64,000 nucleotides of DNA, taken from positions 1 to 64,000 of the forward strand of contig NZ_JAJVKW010000006.1 of the NCBI RefSeq assembly GCF_024198255.1. The letters are read 5' to 3'. The stretch's first letter is position 1. Each line of letters opens with the position of its first letter. The position numbers were made by a program, and so were the translations under genes. Source of the DNA: Myxococcus guangdongensis. Its GTDB lineage: Bacteria > Myxococcota > Myxococcia > Myxococcales > Myxococcaceae. Shown piece by piece: positions 34,497 to 44,027 of the stretch. A model generated the notes under the pieces. That model was not told the DNA's origin. It saw only the letters and a program-made list of their open reading frames with translations, and searched no databases.

Positions 34497-35642
34497 ATGC
34501 GCTTCGACACCCTCGCCATTCATGCCGGCCAGGAGCCGGACCCCACGACGGGCGCCATCATGACCCCCGTCTACCTGACCTCCACCTACGTCCAGGACGG
34601 GCCGGGGGAACACAAGGGCTACGAGTACAGCCGTACGCAGAACCCCACCCGCAAGGCGCTCCAGGATTGTCTGGCCGCGCTCGAGGGCGCGAAGTACGGC
34701 GCCGCCTTCGCCTCCGGCCTCGCGGGCACCGACATGTTGATGCACATGTTGGATCACGGTGACCACGTCATCGTCTCCGACGACGTGTACGGCGGCACCT
34801 TCCGCCTGTTCGACAAGGTCTACAAGCGCTGCGGCTTGAACTTCTCCTTCGTCGACCTGTCCCAGCCGGGCGCCTTCGAGAAGGCGATTACGCCGAAGAC
34901 GAAGATGGTGTGGGTGGAGACCCCCACCAACCCGATGTTGAAGCTCATCGACCTGGCCGCCATCGCGCAGGTCGCCAAGAAGCACAACATCCTCGCCGTC
35001 GCCGACAACACGTTCATGACGCCGTACTTCCAGCGCCCGCTGGACCTCGGCTTCGACGTGGTGGCGCACTCCACCACCAAGTACCTCAATGGACACAGCG
35101 ACGTGGTGGGCGGCTTCGTCTGCACCAGCCGCGATGACGTGGCCGAGCGGATGTACTTCCTCCAGAACGCGGTGGGCGGCGTGTCCGGCGCCTTCGACAG
35201 CTTCCTCGTGCTGCGCGGCGTGAAGACGCTCCACGTCCGCATGGACCGCCACGCGCACAACGCGATGAAGGTGGCCCAGTACCTGGCCACGCACCCGAAG
35301 GTGAAGAAGGTCACCTACCCGGGCCTGGAGACGCACCCGCAGCACGCGCTCGCCAAGCAGCAGATGACGGGCTTCGGCGGCATGCTGACGTTCGACATCC
35401 ACGGCGGCCTCGAGTCGGCGCGCACCTTCCTCAAGACGGTGAAGGTCTTCGCGTGCGCCGAGTCGCTCGGCGGCGTCGAGTCCCTCATCGAGCACCCGGC
35501 CATCATGACCCACGCCTCCGTGCCCAAGGAGACGCGCGAGAAGCTCGGCATCGCCGACGGCTTCATCCGCCTGTCCGTGGGCATCGAGGACTCGCGGGAC
35601 CTCATCGATGACCTGGCCCAGGCGCTCGACGCGGCGAAGTAG
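34497..35642 (+). CDS. Cystathionine gamma-lyase/synthase family PLP enzyme
   Basis: The product has 381 residues, typical length. Features: FDTLAIHAGQEPDPTTGAI at the start, YSRTQNPTR, GLAGTDM, DDVYGGTFR, VWVETPTNPMLKLIDL, VADNTFMTPYFQRPL and the PLP lysine K195 in AHSTTKYLNGHSD, with SLGGVESL and LIEHPAIMTHAS near the end. The family covers cystathionine gamma-synthase, gamma-lyase and methionine gamma-lyase; sequence alone does not decide. A cystathionine beta-synthase gene lies 14 kb away (49628-50995), so the pair could form a reverse transsulfuration route from homocysteine to cysteine (inference). Confidence 0.93.
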   Translation: MRFDTLAIHAGQEPDPTTGAIMTPVYLTSTYVQDGPGEHKGYEYSRTQNPTRKALQDCLAALEGAKYGAAFASGLAGTDMLMHMLDHGDHVIVSDDVYGGTFRLFDKVYKRCGLNFSFVDLSQPGAFEKAITPKTKMVWVETPTNPMLKLIDLAAIAQVAKKHNILAVADNTFMTPYFQRPLDLGFDVVAHSTTKYLNGHSDVVGGFVCTSRDDVAERMYFLQNAVGGVSGAFDSFLVLRGVKTLHVRMDRHAHNAMKVAQYLATHPKVKKVTYPGLETHPQHALAKQQMTGFGGMLTFDIHGGLESARTFLKTVKVFACAESLGGVESLIEHPAIMTHASVPKETREKLGIADGFIRLSVGIEDSRDLIDDLAQALDAAK

Positions 35643-35674
35643 TCCGCGCCTCCGTCCTGCAGGCCGCTGACCCA

Positions 35675-35714
35675 GGGCCTCCTTGCTCCCCCTGCTCGGG
35701 ACGCATGGAGGCCC
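35675..35714 (+). terminator. Long-loop hairpin after the PLP enzyme gene
   Basis: GGGCCTCC (35675-35682) pairs perfectly with GGAGGCCC (35707-35714) across 24 bases, then TTCG. Termination is plausible but unproven. Confidence 0.35.
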
Positions 35715-35831
35715 TTCGTCCGTGCGCGCCCTGGCGGCCTCGACTCGCGCTCGGCTGCCCAGCCGCCTGGGAGGGAGCGCGACTGTCGGGTATCGGAATG
35801 TTCAGCGGTGCGGGCCGATTGGGGGCCGACC

Positions 35832-37703
35832 ATGAGCAACCGACCGAGTCTCTCCGCTTGCCTGCTGGGCGTGCTGTGTTCGGCCGCCTCCGGCTGTGAC
35901 GAGCCCCTCTCCGCCAACGACAAGTCCGCCCCCGTCGAGACGCCCGCCCCCGAGGCCGCCGTCGTCGCGGGCACTCCGCTGACCGCGCCCGACTGCCGCA
36001 TCCTCACCACGCAGCTCGCGACGGCGAGTGGCGATGACGGCGAGGGCAGCGTCGCCGCGAATTCTCAGGACGACGATGTGTCGACGCGCTGGAGCGGGCC
36101 GGGCGTAGGCGCGTTCCTCACGATGGACCTGGGCACCTCTCAGTCCATCGCGGGTGTCGCCGTGGCCTGGCACCGCGGCAACGAGCGACAGAACCACTTC
36201 GTCCTCTCCACGTCGATGGATGGCGTGAGCTTCACGCAGGCCCTCGCGGGCGACAGCGCGCTGAACACCCAGGCGCAGGCGTATGCGTTCAGCACGCGTC
36301 AGGCGCGCTACGTGCGCATCATCGTGAATGGGAACACGGTGAACGACTGGGCCTCCATCACCGAGGCGCGAGCGTGCGGTGAGCGCACGGTGCCGCCCGC
36401 GCCCATGGCGGACTCGGGGCCCGTGTTGCCGCGCCTGCCGTACCTCCAGAGCGTGGGCCCCACGAGCGCCCTCATCGCGTTCCGCTCGGGCGTGTCGTGC
36501 ACGCCCTTCGTGCGCTTCGGTGACGGCTCGTTGCTGGCGCGCACGGCCACGGCCACCGTCGCGGGCTGGCGTCACGTGGTGAAGCTGGAGGGGCTGCAGC
36601 CGGGACAGTCCTATGGCTACAGCGTGGAGGCGTGTGGCTCCGTCACGGGACTTCGGACGTTCCGCACGGCGTCGGCTCCGGGGACGCCGCGCGTGCGCTT
36701 CACGACGATGGGCGACTTCGGCACGGGCGGCTCCGCGCAGTCGAAGGTGATGGCGGTGATGAACAAGCCCGAGTGGCGCGGGGAGCTCCTCGTCGCGCTG
36801 GGGGACAATGCCTACGCGTCCGGCACGGACCAGGAGTTCCAGGACCGGATGTTCAAGCCCATGGCGGCGCTGCTGCGCGAGGTGCCGGTGTTCCCCGTGC
36901 TGGGCAATCACGAGTACGTGACGGACCAGGGCCAGCCCTACCTGGACAACTTCTACCTGCCGGCGAACAACCCCGCGAAGAGCGAGCGCTACTACTCGTT
37001 CGACTGGGGCAACGTGCACTTCGTGGCGCTCGACTCCAACTGCGCCATCGGCATGGCGTCCTCGGACCGATGCTCGCCGTCGGCGCAGCAGGCGTGGGCG
37101 GAGCAGGACCTGTCGGCGAGCAAGCTGCCGTGGAAGGTCGTCTTCTTCCATCACCCGGCCTGGTCCAGCGGCGAGCACGGCTCACAGCTCACCGTGCGTC
37201 GCGCCTATGCGCCGATGTTCGAGAAGCACGGCGTGGACCTGGTGCTCATGGGGCATGACCACAACTACGAGCGCAGCAAGCCGATGAAGGGCGACGCGGT
37301 GGCGCCGTCGGGCACGCGCGGCATCCCCTACGTCGTGGTCGGCAGCGGTGGCGCGACGCTGCGCTCCTTCCCGAGCAGCCAGCCCTCGTGGACGGCGCTG
37401 CGTGACAACCAGGTGTACGGCTTCATGGATGTCACCGTGGACGGAGGCACATTGACGGCGCGGCTCATCACCTCCACGGGCACCGTGCGCGACACCCTCA
37501 CGCTCACGAAGACGCTGCCGACGACGTGGCTGACGTCGACGAAGAAGCTGGAGTCGCTGGAGTCGGTGCCAGGGCCCATCGACGACCCGGCCCGCATGCC
37601 GGAGCTCCTGCGGGCCCGACCTCCGCTGCCCCCCGCGGACCGGCTGGAGGACGTGGCCGATGCGCCCGAGCCGCCCGTGCGCGGCGCGGCGGAGGTCCCG
37701 TAG
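35832..37703 (+). CDS. Calcineurin-like phosphoesterase lipoprotein with F5/8 type C domain
   Basis: The product has 623 residues. The signal peptide ends in a lipobox (SAASGC). A discoidin/F5-8C domain (about 45-185: VAANSQDDDVSTRWSG...YVRIIVNGN) probably binds sugars. A fibronectin-like domain of the purple-acid-phosphatase type (about 195-285: YLQSVGPTSALIAFRS..., GLQPGQSYGYSV) precedes the metallophosphoesterase (about 290-540). Its metal motifs are GDFG, GDNAYASG, GNHEY, FFHHPAWSSGEHG and GHDHNYER. It is likely an outer-membrane or surface phosphatase for scavenging phosphate or degrading phosphorylated polymers. The last 50 residues are Pro/Asp/Ala-rich. Confidence 0.93.
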   Translation: MSNRPSLSACLLGVLCSAASGCDEPLSANDKSAPVETPAPEAAVVAGTPLTAPDCRILTTQLATASGDDGEGSVAANSQDDDVSTRWSGPGVGAFLTMDLGTSQSIAGVAVAWHRGNERQNHFVLSTSMDGVSFTQALAGDSALNTQAQAYAFSTRQARYVRIIVNGNTVNDWASITEARACGERTVPPAPMADSGPVLPRLPYLQSVGPTSALIAFRSGVSCTPFVRFGDGSLLARTATATVAGWRHVVKLEGLQPGQSYGYSVEACGSVTGLRTFRTASAPGTPRVRFTTMGDFGTGGSAQSKVMAVMNKPEWRGELLVALGDNAYASGTDQEFQDRMFKPMAALLREVPVFPVLGNHEYVTDQGQPYLDNFYLPANNPAKSERYYSFDWGNVHFVALDSNCAIGMASSDRCSPSAQQAWAEQDLSASKLPWKVVFFHHPAWSSGEHGSQLTVRRAYAPMFEKHGVDLVLMGHDHNYERSKPMKGDAVAPSGTRGIPYVVVGSGGATLRSFPSSQPSWTALRDNQVYGFMDVTVDGGTLTARLITSTGTVRDTLTLTKTLPTTWLTSTKKLESLESVPGPIDDPARMPELLRARPPLPPADRLEDVADAPEPPVRGAAEVP

Positions 37704-37714
37704 CGGCTGAAGCC

Positions 37715-37745
37715 CTCGCCACGGCGGACCTCTCGCCGTGGCGAG
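37715..37745. terminator. Bidirectional terminator, perfect 12-bp stem
   Basis: CTCGCCACGGCG (37715-37726) and CGCCGTGGCGAG (37734-37745) pair perfectly around a seven-base loop, between the convergent phosphoesterase and S74 lipoprotein genes. Confidence 0.75.
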
Positions 37746-37756
37746 CCTTCACCCCA

Positions 37757-39196
37757 TCAGTGCCGCGAGTCCTTCGCCTGGATGGCCGCTTCGAGTCGGG
37801 ACAGGCCGCGCTTGAGCTCGGCGAGCTCGCTCTTGAGCGCATCGACCTCGGCGGTCTTCTCGCGCAGCTCGCGCGTGCGGACCTCCAGCGCCTGGATGGC
37901 GGCCAGGTTGACGCCGTCCATGTCCAACTGGCCGATGGTCTTGTCGCCCGCGCCCAGGCCGAACGCCGCGTGGAAGTCCTGCGCCACCGGACCCAGGTGA
38001 CGCACCTCGCTCGCCTCGCCCTTGAAGCGCCACGTGGTGATGGGCAGCCCCGCGACCTTCGTCAGCAGCGCCTCGCCATCGACCTGACGGAAGTCCTCCT
38101 TCAGGTTCCGGTCCGACGAGCACTCCCACCCCGCGGAGTTCGTGCGCAGCTCGCAGCGCGAGCCCAGGTTGGCGCTCGTGTAGAACAGGACGCCGCCCGC
38201 GGCGCGGACCATGAACTGGTTGTCGTTGGCGATGCTGGCCGTGCTCACGCCGGAGCGGTCTCCAAAGATGAACGCGCCCGTCTTCCCGTTCGTCGACACA
38301 TCCTGTCCGAACGCGAAGCTGTAGTTGCCAGTGGCCTGGACGCTCGCGCCCATCGCCACCGCGCCGCGGCCCGAGACGTTGTTCCCGGTGCCGAAGCCGA
38401 TGGCGGCAAGGCCGGTGACGTTGTTGCCGCTCCCCAGCGCGATGCCGCCCACGTCGCTGGTGGTGTTCCCAGCGCCCAGCGCGATGGAGCTGTCACCGCG
38501 CGCCATGTTGTCCTTTCCCATGGCGAAGGACGCGGTCCCCTTGGCCAGCGAGCGATAGCCACCCGCCCAGGAGAAGTCGCCGACGTTGCTCTCATCCCAC
38601 TGCGCCTCCGTGTAGCCCGCGCGGAACGCCGCGAAGCCCGGCGCCCACATCAGGCGAGTGCCCGTGCCCGACACCGGGAGCAGCCCCTTGTCCACCTCGC
38701 CGCTCGCCACCAGGCCTCCCGCCGAGTCCACGGTGAAGACCGGGAACTGCTTCCAGCTCGCGCCCGCGGAGGTGGTGTTCTGCACCTTCAGGAGCGCAAT
38801 CGAGGACTCGACGGTGGACGCCGCGTCGACGAGCAGGTCCGAGCGCGTCGACAGCTGGCCATGGGTGGTGCCCGAGCCCGAGAGCGCGAAGGAGCCCGTC
38901 TGCACCGCCAGGCTGTTCTGCACGTAGTGCGCGCTGCCCGCCAGGGGCGCTCGCGCGTCGGTGAGCCGGGGGTCGTTGGTGGGCACGGGCGGGTTGGCGC
39001 CGTCGTAGCGCACGCTCAACACGTTGCCTTCCAACGTCAGCCCCTCGCCCACCTCCCAGGCGGTGCCGCTCGGACCTTGAGGCCCTTGAGGGCCCTGCGG
39101 CCCCTGGAGTCCCTCGGCGCCGCGCGATCCATCCGAGCCACAGCCCAGCCCCGCGAAGGTGATGCCCAGCGCGGCCAGCCATGTCCTGACACCCAT
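37757..39196 (-). CDS. Lipoprotein with collagen-like repeat, YadA-type head repeats and S74 chaperone domain
   Basis: The product has 479 residues. The signal peptide and lipobox (FAGLGC) are followed by a short collagen-like stretch (GPQGPQGPQGPSG), a phage-tail-fibre-like region, and head repeats of trimeric autotransporter type about residues 215-310 (FAMGKDNMARGDSSIALGAGNTTS..IALGSGNNV). Residues about 360-455 are an intramolecular chaperone/peptidase S74 domain (SSDRNLKEDFRQVDGEALLTKV...RHLGPVAQDFHAAFGLG), ending in a coiled coil (TRELREKTAEVDALKSEL). S74 domains trimerise phage tail fibres and then cut themselves off before the Ser-Asp site. A cell-surface trimer anchored by lipid is the likely product. 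Confidence 0.9.
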   Translation of the reverse strand: MGVRTWLAALGITFAGLGCGSDGSRGAEGLQGPQGPQGPQGPSGTAWEVGEGLTLEGNVLSVRYDGANPPVPTNDPRLTDARAPLAGSAHYVQNSLAVQTGSFALSGSGTTHGQLSTRSDLLVDAASTVESSIALLKVQNTTSAGASWKQFPVFTVDSAGGLVASGEVDKGLLPVSGTGTRLMWAPGFAAFRAGYTEAQWDESNVGDFSWAGGYRSLAKGTASFAMGKDNMARGDSSIALGAGNTTSDVGGIALGSGNNVTGLAAIGFGTGNNVSGRGAVAMGASVQATGNYSFAFGQDVSTNGKTGAFIFGDRSGVSTASIANDNQFMVRAAGGVLFYTSANLGSRCELRTNSAGWECSSDRNLKEDFRQVDGEALLTKVAGLPITTWRFKGEASEVRHLGPVAQDFHAAFGLGAGDKTIGQLDMDGVNLAAIQALEVRTRELREKTAEVDALKSELAELKRGLSRLEAAIQAKDSRH

Positions 39197-39313
39197 TCGA
39201 ATCCTCCTGGCGAGATAGGGCCCGAAGTCTAGCGCCCTACGCGCCAGGTAATCTCGGAGAGATGGGTTCTCTCCGTGTCCTACCCGGGCTCCGGTGAACG
39301 ATACGCCCCTGGC

Positions 39314-40327
39314 TCAGTGGCTCGGCTCGCGCCAGGTGTGGGGACAGGCGCGGCATTGTCGGGCGCTGGGGGTCCTGGCGAGGACGCCACATTTCGGACA
39401 CCGGTTGATGACGACGGTGTCGGGGTGCTCGGCCAGGAGCCGGCGCTCGAGGTGGCGGGCCAGGCCTTCCTTCCCCTCCGCGAGCAGCGCGAGCACCTGG
39501 GGATGGTCCGTGGCCCAGCGGGGCCCGGCGTCGGTGTCGTACGTCTCCAGGAACGCGGCCCGCCGCTCCATGTCCGTGAGGTGCTGCCCGTAGTACCCGA
39601 GGAGATACGCGAGGAGTGGGTCCTTCGGCTCCTGGTTCCCCGTGCGTGGACCGATGCCGAGCCCCTCGCGGACGGTACGAGACTCGGTGTCACCCTGCGC
39701 GATGGCGGCTTCCTCGAACGTCAGGAGCCGCTCGACCAATGCGGAGGTGCGGACCTCGCGCACGCGCGCCACCTCGCGCAGGGCTTCACCGTGACGGTTC
39801 GCGCGGCGCAGCACGTCCACCCGTTGGAGGCCGCGCCATCCCTTCCAGTCGACATCCCCGCTGGGCTCCCAGTGTGCGGGAGGGGGCGTGGCCAGCATCA
39901 GGTCGGCGGCCTCGGAGAAGTACTGGCGTGCCGGCTTCGCCTTCTCGCAGAGCTCCAGCACCCAGGCCGCGAGGAGCCGGGCGGACACGGCATCATCGCG
40001 GTCTGCCGTGGCATCGGCCAGCATCACCCGGCGGAGGGCCCGGCGGACGGCAATGGCTCGACCCAGGCCGTTCGACAGGGCGCGATAAGCCTCCGAGCGG
40101 ACCACGTCGTCCGCGCTCGGGTGGGCGGTGGAGAGGTCCTCCGCGCAGTAGCCGCAGGTCGGACACACATGGAGGTTGAGGCTCAGATTGGAGAACGCCT
40201 GTCCCTCCGGACGGCCATCGAGTTCGGGAAGTTCTCTGCGGGTGATGTGGCGAGGAGGCCTGTGCTTGCTTTCGTTCGCGCAGACGGCGCACGTCACGGG
40301 CTGCTTGGTCGGGAGATGAGAAGACAT
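39314..40327 (-). CDS. Zinc-ribbon protein, DUF2225-like
   Basis: The product has 337 residues from ATG 40327. An N-terminal zinc site is formed by CAVC (residues about 13-16) and CPTCGYC (about 56-62), with AFSNLSLNLHVCPTCGY typical of DUF2225 proteins. A helical middle region (about 75-290) resembles tetratricopeptide-like repeats. A second zinc ribbon closes the protein (CPKCGVLARTPSARQCRACPH). No signal peptide, so cytoplasmic. DUF2225 has no assigned function. Confidence 0.75.
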   Translation of the reverse strand: MSSHLPTKQPVTCAVCANESKHRPPRHITRRELPELDGRPEGQAFSNLSLNLHVCPTCGYCAEDLSTAHPSADDVVRSEAYRALSNGLGRAIAVRRALRRVMLADATADRDDAVSARLLAAWVLELCEKAKPARQYFSEAADLMLATPPPAHWEPSGDVDWKGWRGLQRVDVLRRANRHGEALREVARVREVRTSALVERLLTFEEAAIAQGDTESRTVREGLGIGPRTGNQEPKDPLLAYLLGYYGQHLTDMERRAAFLETYDTDAGPRWATDHPQVLALLAEGKEGLARHLERRLLAEHPDTVVINRCPKCGVLARTPSARQCRACPHTWREPSH

Positions 40328-40399
40328 GCGAGTGATACGGAGTCTCCCATGAAAAGGGGCGCGGGCTTCGCGTGGCCCGCGCCCCTTCACTCCCCGTGC

Positions 40400-43300
40400 T
40401 CAGGGCGCGGGGAAGTGGTCGAAGTAGTGGTCCAGGGTGCGGGTGCCATCCGGCTGGTCGATGCCGGTGAAGAGCCAGGGCGGCACCACGCCGCCGAGGA
40501 CGGCGGGGACGTTCATGGGCTGACGCCGCCGGTCCTGGAACCGGGGCCCCGTCCCCGACGTCAGCGCGCCCAGCTTCAGTCCAGGCAGCTGCGTGGTGGG
40601 GGTGTGGCACGCGAGGCAGAACGCGTTGGCGCTGGTGTCCGGGCGCGGCGTGGTGGCCTGGAGCGTGGGCAGGCCCATCAGACTCGCGCGCAGGCAGCGC
40701 GACGCCAGGAGTGGGTCGACGCGGGGATTCTTGTGCACCCGGTCGATGCAGAGGTGGTCCCCGTACTGCGCCGGGTAGTCGAGCGGCTCCAGATACGAGC
40801 CCAGCCGCAGCTGCTCGCAGATGCTCCAGCGCGCGCCGGGGTAGCGACTCGAGCGGAAGCGCAGCTTCTCCAGCGTGGGGTCCCACGGCTCGCCCCGGCG
40901 CAGGCCGATGTCCACCGTCGTCCCGAGCGCCTGGTTGCACATCAGCTCATCCGTCCACCCGGCCTGGATGTCCGCGGGCGACAGCGCGTAGATGCGCAGC
41001 TCGTCCACCCACCCGAAGAAGGGCAGCCGCGGCTGCCCCGGCACGAAGGCGGGCCCCGGGTCGCTCACCGTCATCCACGTCCACCCGCTCATCGAGTTCC
41101 ACATCGGGTCGAAGCCGATGTCGTGGGGCGCGACGGTGAGCGTCGAGTGCCAGGTCCCATCGATGTAGAACGCCACCTTCCGCTGCCCCTGCTCGGTCAT
41201 CACCTTCATGCCGAACTGGAAGTAGCGGCCGGGCTGCACCAGCGTGCCCAGGTGCGTGGTGAAGCGCTGCCCCGTCGCGCCGTTGTACACGTCCAGCTCG
41301 TGCCACAAGTTGCCGTTGGCGTCCCTCGCCTGGACCAGGCCCACCCACGAGTTGTCGGAGAAGTAGAACAGGGTGCGGGGCGTGCCCCGGACCTGCGTCG
41401 CGCCGGGCCGCACGAACAGCTCCTCGCGTGAGTCGAGCCACAGGCTGAACAGCCAATCGCGCCGCGAACCATCCACCGGATAGCCCATGTCCATGAAGTC
41501 ATTGCGGCCATCCAGCCAGACGCCCTTGCCGCTGACGCCGCCCAGCGCCACGGGTTCGACGCGCGCGCCGCCGCGCAGCCGCACCGAGGACGGAGGCTGG
41601 GGGCCATCCATGCCGGACATCGGGCCGCCCGTGGCCGCGTTCTGCACCAGCGGGTTGCGCTTGAAGGCGAAGGCCGCGAGCGCGCCTCCCCGCACGTAGG
41701 CATTCACGTCGCCCAGGGGCACGAAGCCATCCTGGGGGAAGGTCTCCGCGCGCGTCGCGGTGGCGTGGGGATTCACGTCCATGCGCATGGCCGCGTTCAT
41801 GTGCGCCACCACGAAGGCGCGCTTGTGCAGGTAGTCGTCGAACGCCACCTCCGCGTTGCGCTGGTTGGTGGACTGGACGTTCCACACCACGTCGAACGGC
41901 AGCGTGGGGCGCATCCCATCGAAGTGGTTGAGCTGGTTCTCGAACGAGAAGAACTGTGAGCTGCCCTTGGGCGAGAAGGTGATGTCGTCGCCCGAGTACA
42001 GGCGCAGCGAGTAGGTGCGCTGGAGGTTGTCCTCGGTGTTGCCCGTCATGTCGGTGAGGTTCAGCCCATTGTCGAGGATGACCGCCTTGCCCCGCGTCCA
42101 CGCGCCCAGGACGCTGATGGCCTGCGCGGGCGCTCGGTCCGGGTTGAACCGCGCCCGGTCCGAGTCGGGGGGCTGGCTGGAGGTGGAGTCCGTCAGCGCG
42201 GGGGCGGCGCTGCCGCGGTCCTCGCGCACCACCTGCCTTGCGTAGTAGCCGTCATGCGGGTGGTTCTTCGCGGCGAAGAACAGGTTCTTCCCCTCGCGGT
42301 CCATCCACGGATAGGCCCATTGATTGAGCGTGCCGAAGGGGATGGGATTGCCCAGCGTGTCCCGGAACGGCTGGGACCTGCGCCCGGCGACGACCTGCGA
42401 CTTCGCCATCTCGTAGCGGGTGTTCACCGCCGGGTCCATCGGCATCATGCTGATGGGCTTGAAGTGCCTCCACTCCGACGCGCGACAGCTCACGTCCGAC
42501 GCGGCGTAGTACAGCCCGTGCATGTTGACGACGAGCAGCTTGCCGTCTCCGCTCACCGCCGGCTCGAAGAGGGCATAGGGCTTCTGTCCCGTGCCAGGGG
42601 TCCACCCCACGACGCCGCTCCAGTTGCCGCCATTGCCGATGACGGCGTCCCCGTCATCCTCCACTTGATAGACGTTCTGGAAGCTCTGCCGGTCGAAGAA
42701 CTGGCACCACTTGGGCGCGGCGGCGGAGGTGTCCCGGAAGTAGAGGGGCTCGGGCAGCGGCCACACCATCACCGGGGTGTAGCAACGGAAGGTCGGGCTG
42801 GTGCTGAACAGTCGGGGCCAGTCGATGGTGTCCGGAGCGGTGGGGCGGGCGTACGCGGAGCCCGCGCTCATGTCGCTCCAGTTGGACTCGTGGATGTTGA
42901 ATGGACGGAAGGGCGGCAACTGCCAGGTGGGCAGCGCCTTGACCTCACCCTCGGGGTTGCGCGGATACACCCAGAGCCCCCAGCCGGAGGCGTCCCCCGT
43001 CGTCGCATTGCCGGTCGTCAGCGCCTTGGGATTGCGCGCGAAGACCGTCAGGTCCACCGAGCGCAGCTCCCAGTGGTTCCCCGCGGACGACACCAGGCCG
43101 TAGACGAGCGAGATGTCGTAGCAGTCGCCCTGGATGAGCGGCGAGCCCGCCTCGTAGCGCGCCGAGCACGCCACCGGGTTGCGCCCGTGGGTGCCCTGGG
43201 TGATGGCGCTCATCGAGTCCTCGCACGTGGTGCTGTGCAGCGCGTCCGGGAAGTCGCCGTTGTTCTTCGCCGTGAGGAACGTCGCCATCGGGTTGAAGTA

Positions 43301-43939
43301 GGTGAACGGATGCAGCCGTGCCCCGGGCTGCCTCGGCTGGACGAAGTGGGTCCCCTGGGTGGCGAAGTCGTAGCGGAAGTCGTGCCCGAGCGTCTCGGGA
43401 CGGAAGGTGTAGAGCGTGGAGCCCTCCGCGCAGCCTCGACAGCCGCCGCGCACGAAGAGCCGTCCGTCGTTGGTGCCACGGTTGTACGGCAGCACCTGGA
43501 TGGCCTGGGCGGCGTCCGCTGTCTCCGGCAGCTTCGGTGCCCCCCAGCCCTGGTCGTACTCGGCCGGTGGGAACGGCTGCATCACCCCGTTCAGCGCCGG
43601 GGGCCGCAAGGACAACGGAGACGTCGCGGTGGGCCGGTGGGGGCGCCACGCCGTGCTCAGCTCCCGGAAGATGCTGGGGCGCTGCGGGTTCTCCTCGTTG
43701 TAGCAATTGTCGATGAGGGAGTAGTCGTTCGTCCCCGTGGGACACGGGGGCGCCGCCACGTAGGCCACTTCGCGGAACCACGTCGGTGGGTCCAACCGGG
43801 CCTGGGTCGTGGAGACGGGCTCGACGACAGGCGTCACGGGCTCGGCTGAATCACAGCCGGAACTCCACGTGAGCAGGGATACCCATAAGAAAAACGTTCG
43901 AGTCGAGCGAGCTGAGGAATCCAGGAACATGGACGCCAT
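40400..43939 (-). CDS. Very large secreted lipoprotein with LamG-like domain and CxxCH haem motif
   Basis: The product has 1179 residues. The signal peptide ends in a lipobox (WSSGC, about residue 29). The first 780 residues have many aromatic residues and motifs such as GGCRGCAEG and FEPAVSGDGKLLVVNMHGLYY, not assigned. A concanavalin-like LamG domain (about 785-1010) includes GKGVWLDGRNDFMDMGYPVDGSRRDW...FGMKVMTEQGQRKVAFYIDGTWHSTL...WVDELRIYALS. Near the C-terminus, FCLACHTPTTQLPGLKLGAL has a CxxCH haem-attachment motif. It is probably an outer-surface protein. Start ATG 43939 has only a weak ribosome site, and ATG 43930 is an alternative. Confidence 0.8.
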   Translation of the reverse strand: MASMFLDSSARSTRTFFLWVSLLTWSSGCDSAEPVTPVVEPVSTTQARLDPPTWFREVAYVAAPPCPTGTNDYSLIDNCYNEENPQRPSIFRELSTAWRPHRPTATSPLSLRPPALNGVMQPFPPAEYDQGWGAPKLPETADAAQAIQVLPYNRGTNDGRLFVRGGCRGCAEGSTLYTFRPETLGHDFRYDFATQGTHFVQPRQPGARLHPFTYFNPMATFLTAKNNGDFPDALHSTTCEDSMSAITQGTHGRNPVACSARYEAGSPLIQGDCYDISLVYGLVSSAGNHWELRSVDLTVFARNPKALTTGNATTGDASGWGLWVYPRNPEGEVKALPTWQLPPFRPFNIHESNWSDMSAGSAYARPTAPDTIDWPRLFSTSPTFRCYTPVMVWPLPEPLYFRDTSAAAPKWCQFFDRQSFQNVYQVEDDGDAVIGNGGNWSGVVGWTPGTGQKPYALFEPAVSGDGKLLVVNMHGLYYAASDVSCRASEWRHFKPISMMPMDPAVNTRYEMAKSQVVAGRRSQPFRDTLGNPIPFGTLNQWAYPWMDREGKNLFFAAKNHPHDGYYARQVVREDRGSAAPALTDSTSSQPPDSDRARFNPDRAPAQAISVLGAWTRGKAVILDNGLNLTDMTGNTEDNLQRTYSLRLYSGDDITFSPKGSSQFFSFENQLNHFDGMRPTLPFDVVWNVQSTNQRNAEVAFDDYLHKRAFVVAHMNAAMRMDVNPHATATRAETFPQDGFVPLGDVNAYVRGGALAAFAFKRNPLVQNAATGGPMSGMDGPQPPSSVRLRGGARVEPVALGGVSGKGVWLDGRNDFMDMGYPVDGSRRDWLFSLWLDSREELFVRPGATQVRGTPRTLFYFSDNSWVGLVQARDANGNLWHELDVYNGATGQRFTTHLGTLVQPGRYFQFGMKVMTEQGQRKVAFYIDGTWHSTLTVAPHDIGFDPMWNSMSGWTWMTVSDPGPAFVPGQPRLPFFGWVDELRIYALSPADIQAGWTDELMCNQALGTTVDIGLRRGEPWDPTLEKLRFRSSRYPGARWSICEQLRLGSYLEPLDYPAQYGDHLCIDRVHKNPRVDPLLASRCLRASLMGLPTLQATTPRPDTSANAFCLACHTPTTQLPGLKLGALTSGTGPRFQDRRRQPMNVPAVLGGVVPPWLFTGIDQPDGTRTLDHYFDHFPAP

Positions 43940-44027
43940 GTACCAAGGCAGACGGACATGGCGTCAATGGGGCGGGGTGACCCCACCGGAATGCGTGGCC
44001 CTCTGTCTTCAGGACCTTGGCGGGTGT

